Assembly: GCA_964392305.1 (NCBI GenBank)
Contig: CAYMPV010000018.1
Span: forward strand, 1 to 64,000
Length of the DNA: 64,000 bases
DNA from: JACKIC01 sp964392305
GTDB taxonomy: Bacteria > Planctomycetota > UBA1135 > UBA2386
Reading direction: 5' to 3'
Shown one piece after another: positions 16,011 to 24,716 of this stretch. Made by a program: the position numbers and the translations under genes. The notes beneath the pieces are model-generated. The model saw only the letters and a program-made list of their open reading frames with translations. It searched no databases and was not told the DNA's origin. Numbering within the stretch: the first letter of the stretch is position 1; the number at the start of each line of letters is the position of its first letter.

Positions 16011-17612
16011 TCAGCCGCCGCTGGCCGGCAGTCGCTCGCGGAACTCGTGGGCGAACGTGATGAACCGCGCGAGTGTCGGGGTCGCGGGTGCGCCCTGCGC
16101 CGTCAGTTGCGTGCGCCGCCGGTCACCGGGTGTGTCGCCGAGCAGTCCGGCCCAGGTCAGCGCCGCGCGCAGCAGCCAGGCGTCGCGCTCGGTGCGCGCG
16201 CGCGGCAAGAGCGGGGCAAGGTCGCGATGCGGCAGGTGCGCGAGCGCATAGGCGGCGGCCAGGCCGTCGTCCAGCCGCGCCGAGTCGAGTTGCTGCAACA
16301 GCGGTTGCAGGGTCTGGCCATCGGCGCAGCAGCCCATCGCCAACAGGCAGCGCTGCCGCCGCGCCGCGGTGCGCGCGTTGGCGAGTTCTCCCGGCAGTTC
16401 GGCGAACGCCGTTGCCGGGGCGCCACCGAACCACAGGCTGGCGCAGTCGATCTCGTCCTGCTGTTCGCCGCGCACCGCCAGCGCCTGCCACGCGTCCAGG
16501 CGCAGTCCGGCCCGGCCCGGTTGCCCAGCGGGGCCCGCGCGCAATGCGGCGGCGAGCACCGGGGCCAGCTCCGCCCAGCGGCGCACGGCGCGCAGCGCGG
16601 CGCCCTCGAGTTCGCGACTGCCGATCCGCGCGGCGACCACCACGGCGGCGTGTTCCTGTGGGCCAGGAACGGTGCTGGAGTTGGCGATCTGGTGGAGGGT
16701 CGAGCGCAGCCACGCCACGAAGCGCGGCGAACGGCCGGCGGCGAGCACCAGGTCGTTGGCCAGGTCGCGCGTCGAACCGTCCGCCGGATCGTCGTCGGCA
16801 GCTGCAATCGGCAGCGACGGTGCGGCCGCAAGCGCCATGGTCAATGGCGGGCCGAACTCACGCAGCGCCGCCGCGTCGGTCTCGAGCCAGCGCAGCAGGT
16901 GCTGGCCGGCCAGCAGCCGCAGTGCCGGCGCCGCCTGCGTGTCGGCGAGCGTGGTCAGCGGCGGGGTCGCGGGGCTGGCGTCTGCCGCGGCTTCCGCGTC
17001 ACCGCGCCGCAGCACGCGGCGCGGCGCGTCGCTGGCCACGAACAGTGGCGGCGTGACTGGCGAGGCCTGGGGTGTCTCGGCTGGTGTTGCCGCCGGGGTG
17101 TGAAGAGGGGGTTGGGACGGGCGTTCCGACTTCGCGGGTTCGATCACCCCCGGCTGCTGCGCCTGGTGGGCTGTCGCGGCGCGCTGCAGTGTCGGCCACA
17201 GCAGTGTCGGCCACAGCAGCAAGGGCAACACCAGCACGACGGCGCAGGTGATCCGCAGCGCGGTCCGGCCGGCTACCTCAGCCTCAGCCTGCTCCGCACT
17301 GGTCGACTCCGGCGCGGGCGCGGCGACAGCGGACAGGGCCCGCATCAGCATGTCCTCCAGCGCCGGGCCATCGGCGTGCGACGCCGTGCGCCGCCCCGCC
17401 GTCTCCGCCAGCGCCGCGTCGAGGCGTCGCGCCCGACGCAAGGCGCGTTGGCAGGTGGAGCAGTCGCGCAGGTGTTCGGTCAGAGCCTGCGGACATACGA
17501 ACTCGTAGCCGGTCTCGTCGGGTTGCAGGGGGCCGCCGAGGTCGCCGTCGAGGTGCAATGCGAGCACGGCGTCGGTGCGCGGGCAGGGCACGCTGGCTGG
17601 GGAAGCGCTCAT
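16011..17612 (-). CDS. Transmembrane anti-sigma factor with a large C-terminal sensor region
   Basis: The 533-residue protein has an N-terminal zinc-finger anti-sigma motif (His47, Cys51, Cys54 in HLRDCSTC, with Cys40 before it). One membrane segment follows at about residues 119-142. The roughly 390-residue Ala/Leu-rich C-terminal part looks like tandem helical (HEAT-like) repeats. The start overlaps the stop of the ECF sigma gene upstream by four bases (ATGA). The standard model is that the zinc finger holds that sigma factor and the outer part senses a signal. The C-terminal part is far larger than in typical anti-sigma factors. A 15-bp tandem duplication lies within the membrane segment. 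Confidence 0.82.
   Translation of the reverse strand: MSASPASVPCPRTDAVLALHLDGDLGGPLQPDETGYEFVCPQALTEHLRDCSTCQRALRRARRLDAALAETAGRRTASHADGPALEDMLMRALSAVAAPAPESTSAEQAEAEVAGRTALRITCAVVLVLPLLLWPTLLWPTLQRAATAHQAQQPGVIEPAKSERPSQPPLHTPAATPAETPQASPVTPPLFVASDAPRRVLRRGDAEAAADASPATPPLTTLADTQAAPALRLLAGQHLLRWLETDAAALREFGPPLTMALAAAPSLPIAAADDDPADGSTRDLANDLVLAAGRSPRFVAWLRSTLHQIANSSTVPGPQEHAAVVVAARIGSRELEGAALRAVRRWAELAPVLAAALRAGPAGQPGRAGLRLDAWQALAVRGEQQDEIDCASLWFGGAPATAFAELPGELANARTAARRQRCLLAMGCCADGQTLQPLLQQLDSARLDDGLAAAYALAHLPHRDLAPLLPRARTERDAWLLRAALTWAGLLGDTPGDRRRTQLTAQGAPATPTLARFITFAHEFRERLPASGG
17186..17215. repeat. 15-bp tandem duplication in a membrane-segment coding region
   Basis: GCAGTGTCGGCCACA occurs twice in a row. 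On the coding strand it duplicates LLWPT (giving LLWPTLLWPT) inside the anti-sigma factor's only membrane helix, lengthening it by five residues. Confidence 0.85.
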
Positions 17613-18217
17613 GGATCGAGGTGCTCCTCCACCCGGCTCAACACGTGGCGCCGCGCCGCCAGCACGTGCATGCGCGCGGCCACGGCGGTGCAGTTCAGGA
17701 CCTCGGCGATCGCCGCGTAGTCCATGCCTTCGACGGCGCGCAGGTGCAGCGCCGTGCGTTGGCGGAAGGTCAGCCGTTCCATCGCCTCGTCGAGGCGATC
17801 CTGCAACTCGCGAGCGATGGCGTCGTGTTCGGGCAGTTGCTCGAGGTGGTCGGGGATCTCCAGGTCGTCGAGCGAGGTCGCCGTGTCGCTGCGGCGCCAG
17901 CGTTCGGGCGCGCCGGCGAGCCGGACCAGGATGCGATACAGCCAGGTGCGCAGCGCGGCGTCACCGCGGAAGGAGTCCAGGCCGCGGTAGGCTCGCACCA
18001 GGGTCTCCTGCACCAGATCCTCGGCCCAGTGGGCGTCGCGGCAGTGGCGCTGCGCGAGCGACAGCAGTCCGGCCAGATGCGGTCGCAGCAGCGGCTGGAA
18101 GGCGCTGGGGTCCCCGTTGCGGCAGCGATCGAGGAGAGCCCGTTCGGCGGCGGCGCCAGGGTTCGGCTTCGGTTGTCTGCCCACGCTGGGTTCCATGTGT
18201 CGCTCGCTTGGAGTCAT
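17609..18217 (-). CDS. ECF-family RNA polymerase sigma factor
   Basis: The 202-residue group 4 sigma factor has region 2 (DLVQETLVRAYRGLDSFRGD, then LRTWLYRILVR) and region 4 (ERLTFRQRTALHLRAVEGMDYA followed by IAEVLNCTAVAARM). No region 1 or 3 is present. The stop overlaps the start of the anti-sigma gene by four bases, the usual arrangement for a co-regulated pair. The start at 18217 is the first ATG; another at 18196 is possible and would remove seven residues. The regulon is unknown. Confidence 0.92.
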   Translation of the reverse strand: MTPSERHMEPSVGRQPKPNPGAAAERALLDRCRNGDPSAFQPLLRPHLAGLLSLAQRHCRDAHWAEDLVQETLVRAYRGLDSFRGDAALRTWLYRILVRLAGAPERWRRSDTATSLDDLEIPDHLEQLPEHDAIARELQDRLDEAMERLTFRQRTALHLRAVEGMDYAAIAEVLNCTAVAARMHVLAARRHVLSRVEEHLDP

Positions 18218-18248
18218 GGGCGGCGCGCAGTGTAAGGCGGCAATCCGG

Positions 18249-19451
18249 TCAGCGGGGGGCCAGCATCTCGTCGGGCAACCAGCCAGGCAGCGCGGCGACC
18301 TCGGCCCGGGCCGCGGCGCTGGTCGGCAGGCCCCACCGCTCGAAGAACGGCCCCAGGTTGCGGCCGGTCGCCCGGGAGAAACGCACCAGCCACTGGTCGC
18401 GCCGGGCGTCGTCGTCCTTGGGGCGCTGCTCGGCGGACAGGGCGCGGTACTCGGCGAACACCTTGGTGAACGTCGGCCAGCCGAACTCGCGCTGCAGTTG
18501 CGCGTACATCAGCAGCCGCAGCGACAGGTCGGCCTTGCCGCCGTCGCCGTCCCACGGGCTGGTGCCGGCGGCCAGGTGGCGCGACAGGCGCGTCTTGGCG
18601 CGCACCACGTTGCCACCCCAGGCGCGTTCGGGCCCCATGCCACACAGGGTCTCGCACAGGTAGAGCGAGAACAGGTTGACGGTGACCTCGCCAGTGCCCG
18701 CGAAGGTCCAGTCCTTGTGCTGGTGATTGTGGCCCAGCTCGTGGAACAGGCCCCAAGGCCCCTTCTGCATGCGCACCACGTCGACCATGTCGGCGGCCGC
18801 GTCGAGGTGGGTCATGATCGGGTGCCCCGCGTGCATCGCGCCGGCGCTGATCTCGAGGTCGGCGACGTAACGTTCGGGGCGTTCGCGCTGCAGCGGTCGC
18901 GCCGCCAGCGTCGCGGCGCCGTCTAGCACGCGGTTCCAGAACAACAACAGCGCGGTCGGGTCGTCGAGTTCGCGGATGCGTTCGCTCGGCACGGTCAGGA
19001 TCACCTTGTCGGTGGCGAGTTCGGCCCAGGGCCCCGGTGCGAGCCGCTGCCGTTCGCGCCACGCCGTGGCGCTGGTTTGGCCGAACACGAACAGCGGCGC
19101 TTCGACCGCGCCGCTGACTTCGATCAGCAGCGGCACGGCGGTGTCGCCGACCGCGGCGCTGCCAACCTCGACGTAGACCAGGCCGCCGAACGCGCACGCC
19201 GCCGCGGTCTGCCCAGCCTCGAGCGGGAACGTGCGGGTGATGCGCGGCAACCGCGGCCACTTCGGCCGGCGGGTGATGTTGTCACTGTGCGCGCCGATGC
19301 GCACGCGCAGCTTGTTGGCCGCGGGCACCTCGGTGGCGCGCACCGCGATCAGCGCCCCGGGCGGCGCGTAGAGCCCGAGCGAGTGGCGACCGGGCACCCG
19401 CAGGTCGATCGTGAACTGGCGCGTCACCGCGGTTGCGCCGGCGGCGGGCAC
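18249..19451 (-). CDS. M60-like (enhancin-type) zinc metalloprotease, catalytic part, separated from its signal peptide by a frameshift
   Basis: This 400-codon frame encodes an N-terminal beta domain (QFTIDLRVPGRHSLGLYAP) and a catalytic region with HELGHNHQ, followed by FAGTGEVTVNLFSLY, where a downstream acidic residue would be the third ligand. That matches the M60/enhancin family, which cleaves mucin-like or glycosylated proteins. The frame opens only at a GTG with no signal peptide. The missing N-terminus is in the next frame (19282-19836). Removing one base from the C5 run at 19455-19459 joins ...AAAAAFP to GVPAAGATAV without a break. The gene is therefore either recently inactivated or carries a sequence error. 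Confidence 0.75.
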   Translation of the reverse strand: MPAAGATAVTRQFTIDLRVPGRHSLGLYAPPGALIAVRATEVPAANKLRVRIGAHSDNITRRPKWPRLPRITRTFPLEAGQTAAACAFGGLVYVEVGSAAVGDTAVPLLIEVSGAVEAPLFVFGQTSATAWRERQRLAPGPWAELATDKVILTVPSERIRELDDPTALLLFWNRVLDGAATLAARPLQRERPERYVADLEISAGAMHAGHPIMTHLDAAADMVDVVRMQKGPWGLFHELGHNHQHKDWTFAGTGEVTVNLFSLYLCETLCGMGPERAWGGNVVRAKTRLSRHLAAGTSPWDGDGGKADLSLRLLMYAQLQREFGWPTFTKVFAEYRALSAEQRPKDDDARRDQWLVRFSRATGRNLGPFFERWGLPTSAAARAEVAALPGWLPDEMLAPR

Positions 19452-19836
19452 GCCGGGGGAACGCGGCGGCCGCGGCCTCGGCCTCGACCTTGGTTGGGGG
19501 CGTCTGCTGCAGTTGTTCGTCCAGGCAGCGCACCAGCAGGCGCGCCAGCGGATCCCGTTCGTGGCACGGCGCCTTCTTGCTGGGCATCAGCTGATCGCGC
19601 CGCGCTGCGATCAGTTCGTGCAGACGCAGTGTCACCGGATCCTCGGCGCGACGCAGCAGCCGCGGCACCGCCTTGCTCAGCTGTTCGTAGGCCGCGAGCA
19701 CCTGTTCGTCGGTCGGCGCCGCCTTGGTCGGGGTGTGACCCTGCAGGGTCTGCAACGCCGCGGCGAGGTCGGGCGACTGCGCGCGGCCGACGGTCAGCAT
19801 GGACAACAACAACGATGCGGCGAGCAGTCGCGTCAT
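19282..19836 (-). CDS. N-terminal part of the frameshifted M60-like protease (signal peptide and helical region)
   Basis: From the ATG at 19836 the frame encodes a signal peptide (TRLLAASLLLSMLTVGRAQ) and a helical region (LAAALQTLQGHTPTKAAPTD through CLDEQLQQTPPTKVEAEAAA). After the C5 run at 19455-19459 it becomes an Arg-rich low-complexity tail typical of a wrong frame, and the real sequence continues in the 18249-19451 frame. The true product would span 18249-19836 and be about 528 residues. As read, the tail after about residue 126 should not be treated as real protein. Confidence 0.65.
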   Translation of the reverse strand: MTRLLAASLLLSMLTVGRAQSPDLAAALQTLQGHTPTKAAPTDEQVLAAYEQLSKAVPRLLRRAEDPVTLRLHELIAARRDQLMPSKKAPCHERDPLARLLVRCLDEQLQQTPPTKVEAEAAAAAFPRRARRRRNRGDAPVHDRPAGARSPLARALRAARGADRGARHRGARGQQAARAHRRAQ

Positions 19837-19857
19837 GCACACGGTCCGTGTCAATGG

Positions 19858-20748
19858 TCAGCGGACGAACGAGTAGAGCCGGCTGTAGAACGTGAACACG
19901 ATGATCACCACGGCGAGGACGGCGCCGGCGTAGAGCACCGAGCCGATCACACGCGCGAGCCGTTCGGCCGATGCCGCCGCGACGGCGCGGCGGCGCATCA
20001 GGGCGTTGTGCAGCGCCGGCTCGAGTTGCCCGGCCAGTTCGCCGGTGGTCAGCAAGGAGCGGGACTCGGAGTGCAGCGCCAGCCCCTCGGCCAGCCCTTC
20101 GGCGAGCTTGCGGCCGTCGTGCAGGGCGCGGTCGGCGACCAGCAACCGGCGCTGCATCGCCGCGAACGGCACCGATTGCAGCGCGGTGTGGTGCGCCCGG
20201 TCGAGGGGCACACCGGCGCCGTAGAGCGCGTGCAGGGTCTCGAGGTAGGGCAACTCGCCGAGGTCGCGCGCAAGGCTGCCGACCAGCGGCAGCCGGAACC
20301 AGGCTTCGCCGCCCGTGCGCAGCCCGCGGTAGATGCACACGCTGGCGACGGCAGCGGTGACCAGTCCGATCATGACCCAGGCAGCGACCCAGACGTGCCC
20401 GACCACGGCGATCGTGGCGAAGCTCGCGAACACCGCGCCGCCGAGCACCAGCAGCGGGTAACGCATCGCCGCCCACAGGCGCCGGCCGAAGTCGGCCTTC
20501 AAGCGGCGCTGCACCGACTGCGCGCGCAGGGTCTCGCCGATCTTGCCCGACCGCCAGCCGGCCTCGATGACCGCGGCTTCGGTGGCGGTCAGCTTGACGC
20601 CGCGAGCCCCGAGGATCGCGTGCACGGTGCGATCGCCGTGGCTGGGGTTGCCGCCCAGCGACGCGATCGGCAGGCCCGCGTCGAGCGCGCTGGCCAGGTC
20701 ATCGAACTGCAGGGCTGCGCGTTCTTCGGCGCCGGGCGACCACGACAT
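19858..20748 (-). CDS. Type II secretion F-domain (GspF/PilC-like) membrane protein
   Basis: The 296-residue protein has the GspF/PilC layout: a cytoplasmic helical bundle with FDDLASALDAGLPIASLGG, two adjacent membrane segments (about residues 115-160), and a second bundle with LPYLETLHALYGAGVPLDRA. The hallmark region around LHDGRKLAEGL...ELAGQLEPAL and a final membrane helix complete it. GspF normally anchors the ATPase in pilus and secretion platforms and has two full bundles of about 400 residues. This one is shorter and stands alone, without GspE or pseudopilin genes nearby. The ATG at 20748 is chosen because upstream alternatives are TTG. Confidence 0.75.
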   Translation of the reverse strand: MSWSPGAEERAALQFDDLASALDAGLPIASLGGNPSHGDRTVHAILGARGVKLTATEAAVIEAGWRSGKIGETLRAQSVQRRLKADFGRRLWAAMRYPLLVLGGAVFASFATIAVVGHVWVAAWVMIGLVTAAVASVCIYRGLRTGGEAWFRLPLVGSLARDLGELPYLETLHALYGAGVPLDRAHHTALQSVPFAAMQRRLLVADRALHDGRKLAEGLAEGLALHSESRSLLTTGELAGQLEPALHNALMRRRAVAAASAERLARVIGSVLYAGAVLAVVIIVFTFYSRLYSFVR

Positions 20749-20804
20749 GGCGCGTAGTGTCGGCGGCGACAGGCGGCGTGGCAAGCGCCGCCGGATCGTG
20801 CGCG

Positions 20805-23255
20805 TCAGCGCAGCGTCAGCGTCGTGGTGTTGGTGCCGAACGCCGCCGCGGCCGCGTTCAGGGTCAGAGCCTGCCAGTGGAACACGAGGCCCGCGAAACC
20901 CGGTCCGGCAGGCAGAGCGACCTCACGCACGGCTCGACCGCCGCCGCCGGCGATCGCGAACGGGAACACCAGCAGCGAGCCCTGGTCGAGCAGCAGCGCA
21001 CCCGACACGCCTGGGAAGCTCGTCGCCGGTCCGGTCGCGAACGCGGCCATCGGCACGCACAGTTCGCCCGCGGGCGCGTGCATCGCCACCTGCACGGTGG
21101 TGCCAGCGGTGCCCGAAGCGAGCAGCGTGATCGAACCGTCGGGCAGCTGGCCGCGGATCGCGAAGTCGTCGACGAGCAGTTCGACCAGCGACGGGTTGAG
21201 GTCCTGCGCGCGCCAGCGCAGCCGCATCGACGCGGTGAGCGGCGCGGGCAGGTCGAGTTCGAGCGGCAACCACGCGCCGGTCGAGGTGCTGCGCGTGTAG
21301 AGCGACGACCACGTGGTGCCGCCGTCGCGCGAGAAGTCGACATGCATGGCGTCGTCGCCGACGCTCTCGGCGTACCACAGCATCATCTCGGCGCGAGCGG
21401 ATTGCAGGTGCTGCAGGTCGAGCACTGGGGACAGCAGTTCGGTGAAACCGCCGTCGACGTCGTAGCTGCCGGCGCCGGTGCCGGCGCGGCCGTCGGTGAC
21501 CCAGCACGAGCCGCCGCCGGGTGTGGTCTGGTTACCGGGCTGCACGACGGTGTTGCCGTTGAGCGTCTGCTGCGGCGTGCTGCGTTCGAACAGGCCCGTG
21601 GTCGCGGTGCCACCCGGGGCGCGCGCAAAACCGCGGTCGATCTCGAAGTCGTCGGCGACGATCACGCGGCGCGCGATCAGGTCGACGTCGACGAGGCGTT
21701 CGCTGGTGCGGCCGTCGCCGATGGCGACGACGCGCACCTGCACCGTCGCCGCGGTGGTGCCGGGCGATACCGTGAAGGTCATCGGCGCGGCGCTGTTGTC
21801 GGCCGAGCCGAGCCGCGGCACGGTGCCGAGTGCTGCGGTGCCGTTGCCGATGGTGACACCTGCACTCACCGGCTGCAGGCCGAGGTTGCCGGCAACGCCG
21901 CTCAGGCCGACGTTGTGCAGCGTGACCACGACCTCACCGGTCTCACCGGCTTCGATGGTGCCGTTGCCGTTGCCGCCCGCGGCTTCGGTGACGACGACGT
22001 CGCCGATCGAGAACGCAGCGCCGGCGGTCAACGCGACCTTGCGGAACATCGGCTGGTGGCGATTGGCGATGTCGAGGATCGCCTGGCCGCTGGGCCAGAA
22101 GCCGCCCTCGTTGCTGCGGCCGAGTTCCGCCGTGAACGCGATCGTGCCGCGCGCGGTGTGGTGATGGTCGACCGAGCTGCCCGCGGCGATGTAGAGCAGG
22201 TTGCCGATCGAGCCGTGGGCGATCGCGTTCTCCTGGGTGTAGTAGTCGCCGAGCACGTCGTAGTCGGCGACGTTGGCCGGGTCGCCGAGCTGCCAGCCCC
22301 ACGGCCGCAGCAGCACGTCCTGATAGGTGTGGGTGGTGAACACCAGCGCAAACTGCCGGCTCTGCGCGAACGCCTCGATCGCCTGCGTCTCGGGCTCGCT
22401 GAGTGGGCCGGTGCCGCGGTAGGTCTCGCTGGTCGTGCTCGTCGAGCTGCCGCCGTTGGGCGCGTTCCAGGCGGTGGGATAGTTGCGGTTGAGGTCGACG
22501 CCGAAAGTGTTGTTGCCGTTGTCGCGGCGGTTCTTGCGCCACATGCCGCCGCCGCCCGGATTGGTCTGGTAGTTGTACTCGTAGCCGTCGGGGTTCAGGC
22601 AGGGCACGAAGTAGAGCTCCCGTTCGTCGACGATCAGCGTCGCCTCGGCGTCGGTGCCGTAGTTGTTGACGAGCCAGTCCATGAACACGACCGTCGCCTC
22701 CATCGACAGCGGTTCGCGCGCGTGGTGCAGCGCGTCGAACAGCACCTCGGGTTCGTTCTCGTCGACACCGACGTTGTCGCTGATCTTGACCATCCAGATC
22801 GGCCGGTTCTCGATGGTCGTGCCGATCGAGGTCTTGGCGGCGCAGATCGCCGGGTTCTGGGTGTGCAGCGCGTCGAGGATCGCCTCCATCTGCGCCAGCG
22901 TCCAGTGACCGCCCATGGCGCCCTGGCCGAGCGGGGGATTGGGCATGTCGGGGCCGGGCGGCTGCTGTGCGGCCTGCGCGGCGTACCAGGCGGACAGGTC
23001 GCGCTGCAGCACACGCACGTCGAAGCCAGACGCCTGCAGGGCAGCGAGTTCCTGGTCGTCGACGATCACCTCGATGCGGCGCTGCGCCGGCAGCGGTTGG
23101 CGGCACGCGGCGAGGTCGAGATCCAGCGCCAACAGCTGTTGCAGCTGCGCCGGACCGGTGGTGCGCACCAGCACCAGGTGGCGCGGGGCCGTGGTGGCCT
23201 GGGCGAGGCAGACGGCGTTGGCCAGGGCCAGCGCGACGAGGTGACGAGTGAGCAT
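20805..23255 (-). CDS. Secreted M14 zinc carboxypeptidase with C-terminal beta module
   Basis: The 816-residue exported protein is made up of a signal peptide (residues 1-19), a propeptide-like region, the M14 catalytic domain (about 110-420), CARDB-like and jelly-roll beta regions, and a final module of about 115 residues. The zinc site is HHAREP (His and Glu, near residue 178) and a later His in FTTHTYQD. Substrate-binding sequences include PCLNPDGYEYN and GVDLNRNYP; the catalytic Glu is in FTAELGRS. It should trim C-terminal residues from peptides outside the cytoplasm. GGGAG lies nine bases before the ATG. The final module resembles those of the 23361-24518 and 62891-64000 proteins. Confidence 0.92.
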   Translation of the reverse strand: MLTRHLVALALANAVCLAQATTAPRHLVLVRTTGPAQLQQLLALDLDLAACRQPLPAQRRIEVIVDDQELAALQASGFDVRVLQRDLSAWYAAQAAQQPPGPDMPNPPLGQGAMGGHWTLAQMEAILDALHTQNPAICAAKTSIGTTIENRPIWMVKISDNVGVDENEPEVLFDALHHAREPLSMEATVVFMDWLVNNYGTDAEATLIVDERELYFVPCLNPDGYEYNYQTNPGGGGMWRKNRRDNGNNTFGVDLNRNYPTAWNAPNGGSSTSTTSETYRGTGPLSEPETQAIEAFAQSRQFALVFTTHTYQDVLLRPWGWQLGDPANVADYDVLGDYYTQENAIAHGSIGNLLYIAAGSSVDHHHTARGTIAFTAELGRSNEGGFWPSGQAILDIANRHQPMFRKVALTAGAAFSIGDVVVTEAAGGNGNGTIEAGETGEVVVTLHNVGLSGVAGNLGLQPVSAGVTIGNGTAALGTVPRLGSADNSAAPMTFTVSPGTTAATVQVRVVAIGDGRTSERLVDVDLIARRVIVADDFEIDRGFARAPGGTATTGLFERSTPQQTLNGNTVVQPGNQTTPGGGSCWVTDGRAGTGAGSYDVDGGFTELLSPVLDLQHLQSARAEMMLWYAESVGDDAMHVDFSRDGGTTWSSLYTRSTSTGAWLPLELDLPAPLTASMRLRWRAQDLNPSLVELLVDDFAIRGQLPDGSITLLASGTAGTTVQVAMHAPAGELCVPMAAFATGPATSFPGVSGALLLDQGSLLVFPFAIAGGGGRAVREVALPAGPGFAGLVFHWQALTLNAAAAAFGTNTTTLTLR

Positions 23256-23278
23256 GCGACGACTCCCGGAAAAGAGAT

Positions 23279-23311
23279 GCGGCGCGCCACCGGGCAGGGG
23301 TGGCGCGCCGC
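23279..23311 (-). terminator. Intrinsic terminator, 13-bp perfect stem
   Basis: GCGGCGCGCCACC pairs perfectly with GGTGGCGCGCCGC around a 7-base loop. On the minus strand it is followed by ATCTCTTTT. It lies after the stop of the 23361-24518 gene and before the M14 gene, and should separate their transcripts. Confidence 0.75.
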
Positions 23312-23360
23312 GTTCGAACGACCGACATCTGCGCGCGGCCTCACCGGCCGATGAAGCGCC

Positions 23361-24518
23361 TCACAGGCCGATGACGCCGCTGCCGCCGTTGGTGAACGCC
23401 GCGGCGGGCACGCTGTCGAGGCTCACACCCTGGTTGTAGAACTGGGTGCCGGCGAACACGGTGTTGTTCGGGATGGTGAAGTTCCAGGTGGCGCTGTTGT
23501 TGGCGCCGACCAGGAACTGCACCGCGATCGGGTCGACCAGCAGGTCACAGCCGGGGAAACCCTGCGGGGCCAGCGAGAACGGCAGCGGGATGCTGCCGTA
23601 GGCCAGGCTGTTGGAGAAGCCCGTGGCCATGAAGCCCAGGCTCAGCGGCAGGTTGCCGAGCGTCACGGTGAACGTCGAGCCCAGCGTCGGCACGCCGTTG
23701 CCGGTCAGCGTCGGCGCACCGCTCGAACCGGCGCAGCCGTTGCCGAACGCGCTGTAGCCGGCGCCGTAGGTGAGCACGAAGTTGTCGAGCGCGAACAGGT
23801 TCTCGGAGCCGCCCGTGAAGAACCGGAAGTCGGTCACTGGTGTGGTGCCCGGGTTTGGCAGCAGGATCGGCGTCGGCGGCGTGTAGTGCGTGGTGACGTT
23901 GGTGCTGCCGTTGGTGATCGAGAACGACACGTAGGTGCCGGCGTTGAGGTCGAACGTGACGCCCCAGCGGTGCCAGACGTTCGTCGGCAGGGCTTGGAAC
24001 GCCGGGTCGCCGACGGGGCCTTGCACGCCGGCGCCGGGGCCCGCGACGATGTCCGCGTCGAACGTGGGCGGCGGGAAGGTCGCGCCGACCGGCCAACGTG
24101 CGAGCAGGTTCGGGTAGGTCGCGGTGGCCGACGGCTGCAGGGAGAAGCTGCCGATGTTGTTGCTCGGGGTGCCGGTGCCCACGTAGTTGCACAGCATGTC
24201 GAAGGCGACGTGCACGATGCCGTTCGCAGGCAGCGTCACCGGGCGCTGGGCGCGCGCGTAGATCAACGTCAGCTGCGAGATGCCGGCGTAGAAGTTGTTG
24301 CCGCCGTTCGGATTGGCGGGCACGCCGAGCGTGTTGCCCGCGTAGGTGACGACGAGGCCGTCGAGGCTGCCGGCCACCGGGACGTAGTACTGGTCCTGGC
24401 CGGTGATGATGGTGCCGGCGGCGGTGGCGGTGAGGGACTCGAAATCGGTCGCGTAACCTTGGGCCGCCAGGGGCGCAAGGCAGGCGGCCGCGACGACGAT
24501 GGTGGCGCGTGCGTGCAT
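23361..24518 (-). CDS. Secreted protein of unknown function with planctomycete-type C-terminal module
   Basis: The 385-residue protein has a signal peptide (ATIVVAAACLAPLAAQ) and GGAGAAAG before its ATG. The middle (DFESLTATAAGTIITGQDQY through DFRFFTGGSENLFALDN) has the look of a PEP-CTERM or jelly-roll type beta sandwich that ends in a ligand-binding DNF motif. The last 125 residues or so begin at FGNGCAGSSGAPTL and run through PLPFSLAPQGFPGCDL and TQFYNQGVSLDS. Comparable tails end the M14 and cytochrome-peroxidase-like proteins here. The function is unknown; a structural or surface role is likely. An intrinsic terminator follows. Confidence 0.75.
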   Translation of the reverse strand: MHARATIVVAAACLAPLAAQGYATDFESLTATAAGTIITGQDQYYVPVAGSLDGLVVTYAGNTLGVPANPNGGNNFYAGISQLTLIYARAQRPVTLPANGIVHVAFDMLCNYVGTGTPSNNIGSFSLQPSATATYPNLLARWPVGATFPPPTFDADIVAGPGAGVQGPVGDPAFQALPTNVWHRWGVTFDLNAGTYVSFSITNGSTNVTTHYTPPTPILLPNPGTTPVTDFRFFTGGSENLFALDNFVLTYGAGYSAFGNGCAGSSGAPTLTGNGVPTLGSTFTVTLGNLPLSLGFMATGFSNSLAYGSIPLPFSLAPQGFPGCDLLVDPIAVQFLVGANNSATWNFTIPNNTVFAGTQFYNQGVSLDSVPAAAFTNGGSGVIGL

Positions 24519-24716
24519 GGCTTTCTCCGAGTAGGGATTTGGGGAGAGACGGTCCCCCCGAGGTGCTGCGCATTGCAGCGCTCCCAGATCGCCCTGGCAA
24601 GGGGCCTGCCGTGGGCAACTGGCCGTGGTGGCATCGTTTACTGTGTGCCGATGGTGAAGGGGCGCGCGCCGCGGGTGGCACCGGTCACCGTTGCCTGGCC
24701 CGTGCAATCGTCACGC

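Noticed and set aside
23314..23330. GTTCGAA-like tRNA T-loop in an intergenic region
   Set aside because: No acceptor stem, anticodon arm or CCA context can be built around it.
20757..23354. An 865-codon plus-strand open frame opposite the M14 carboxypeptidase
   Set aside because: Antisense mirror of a gene with intact catalytic motifs.
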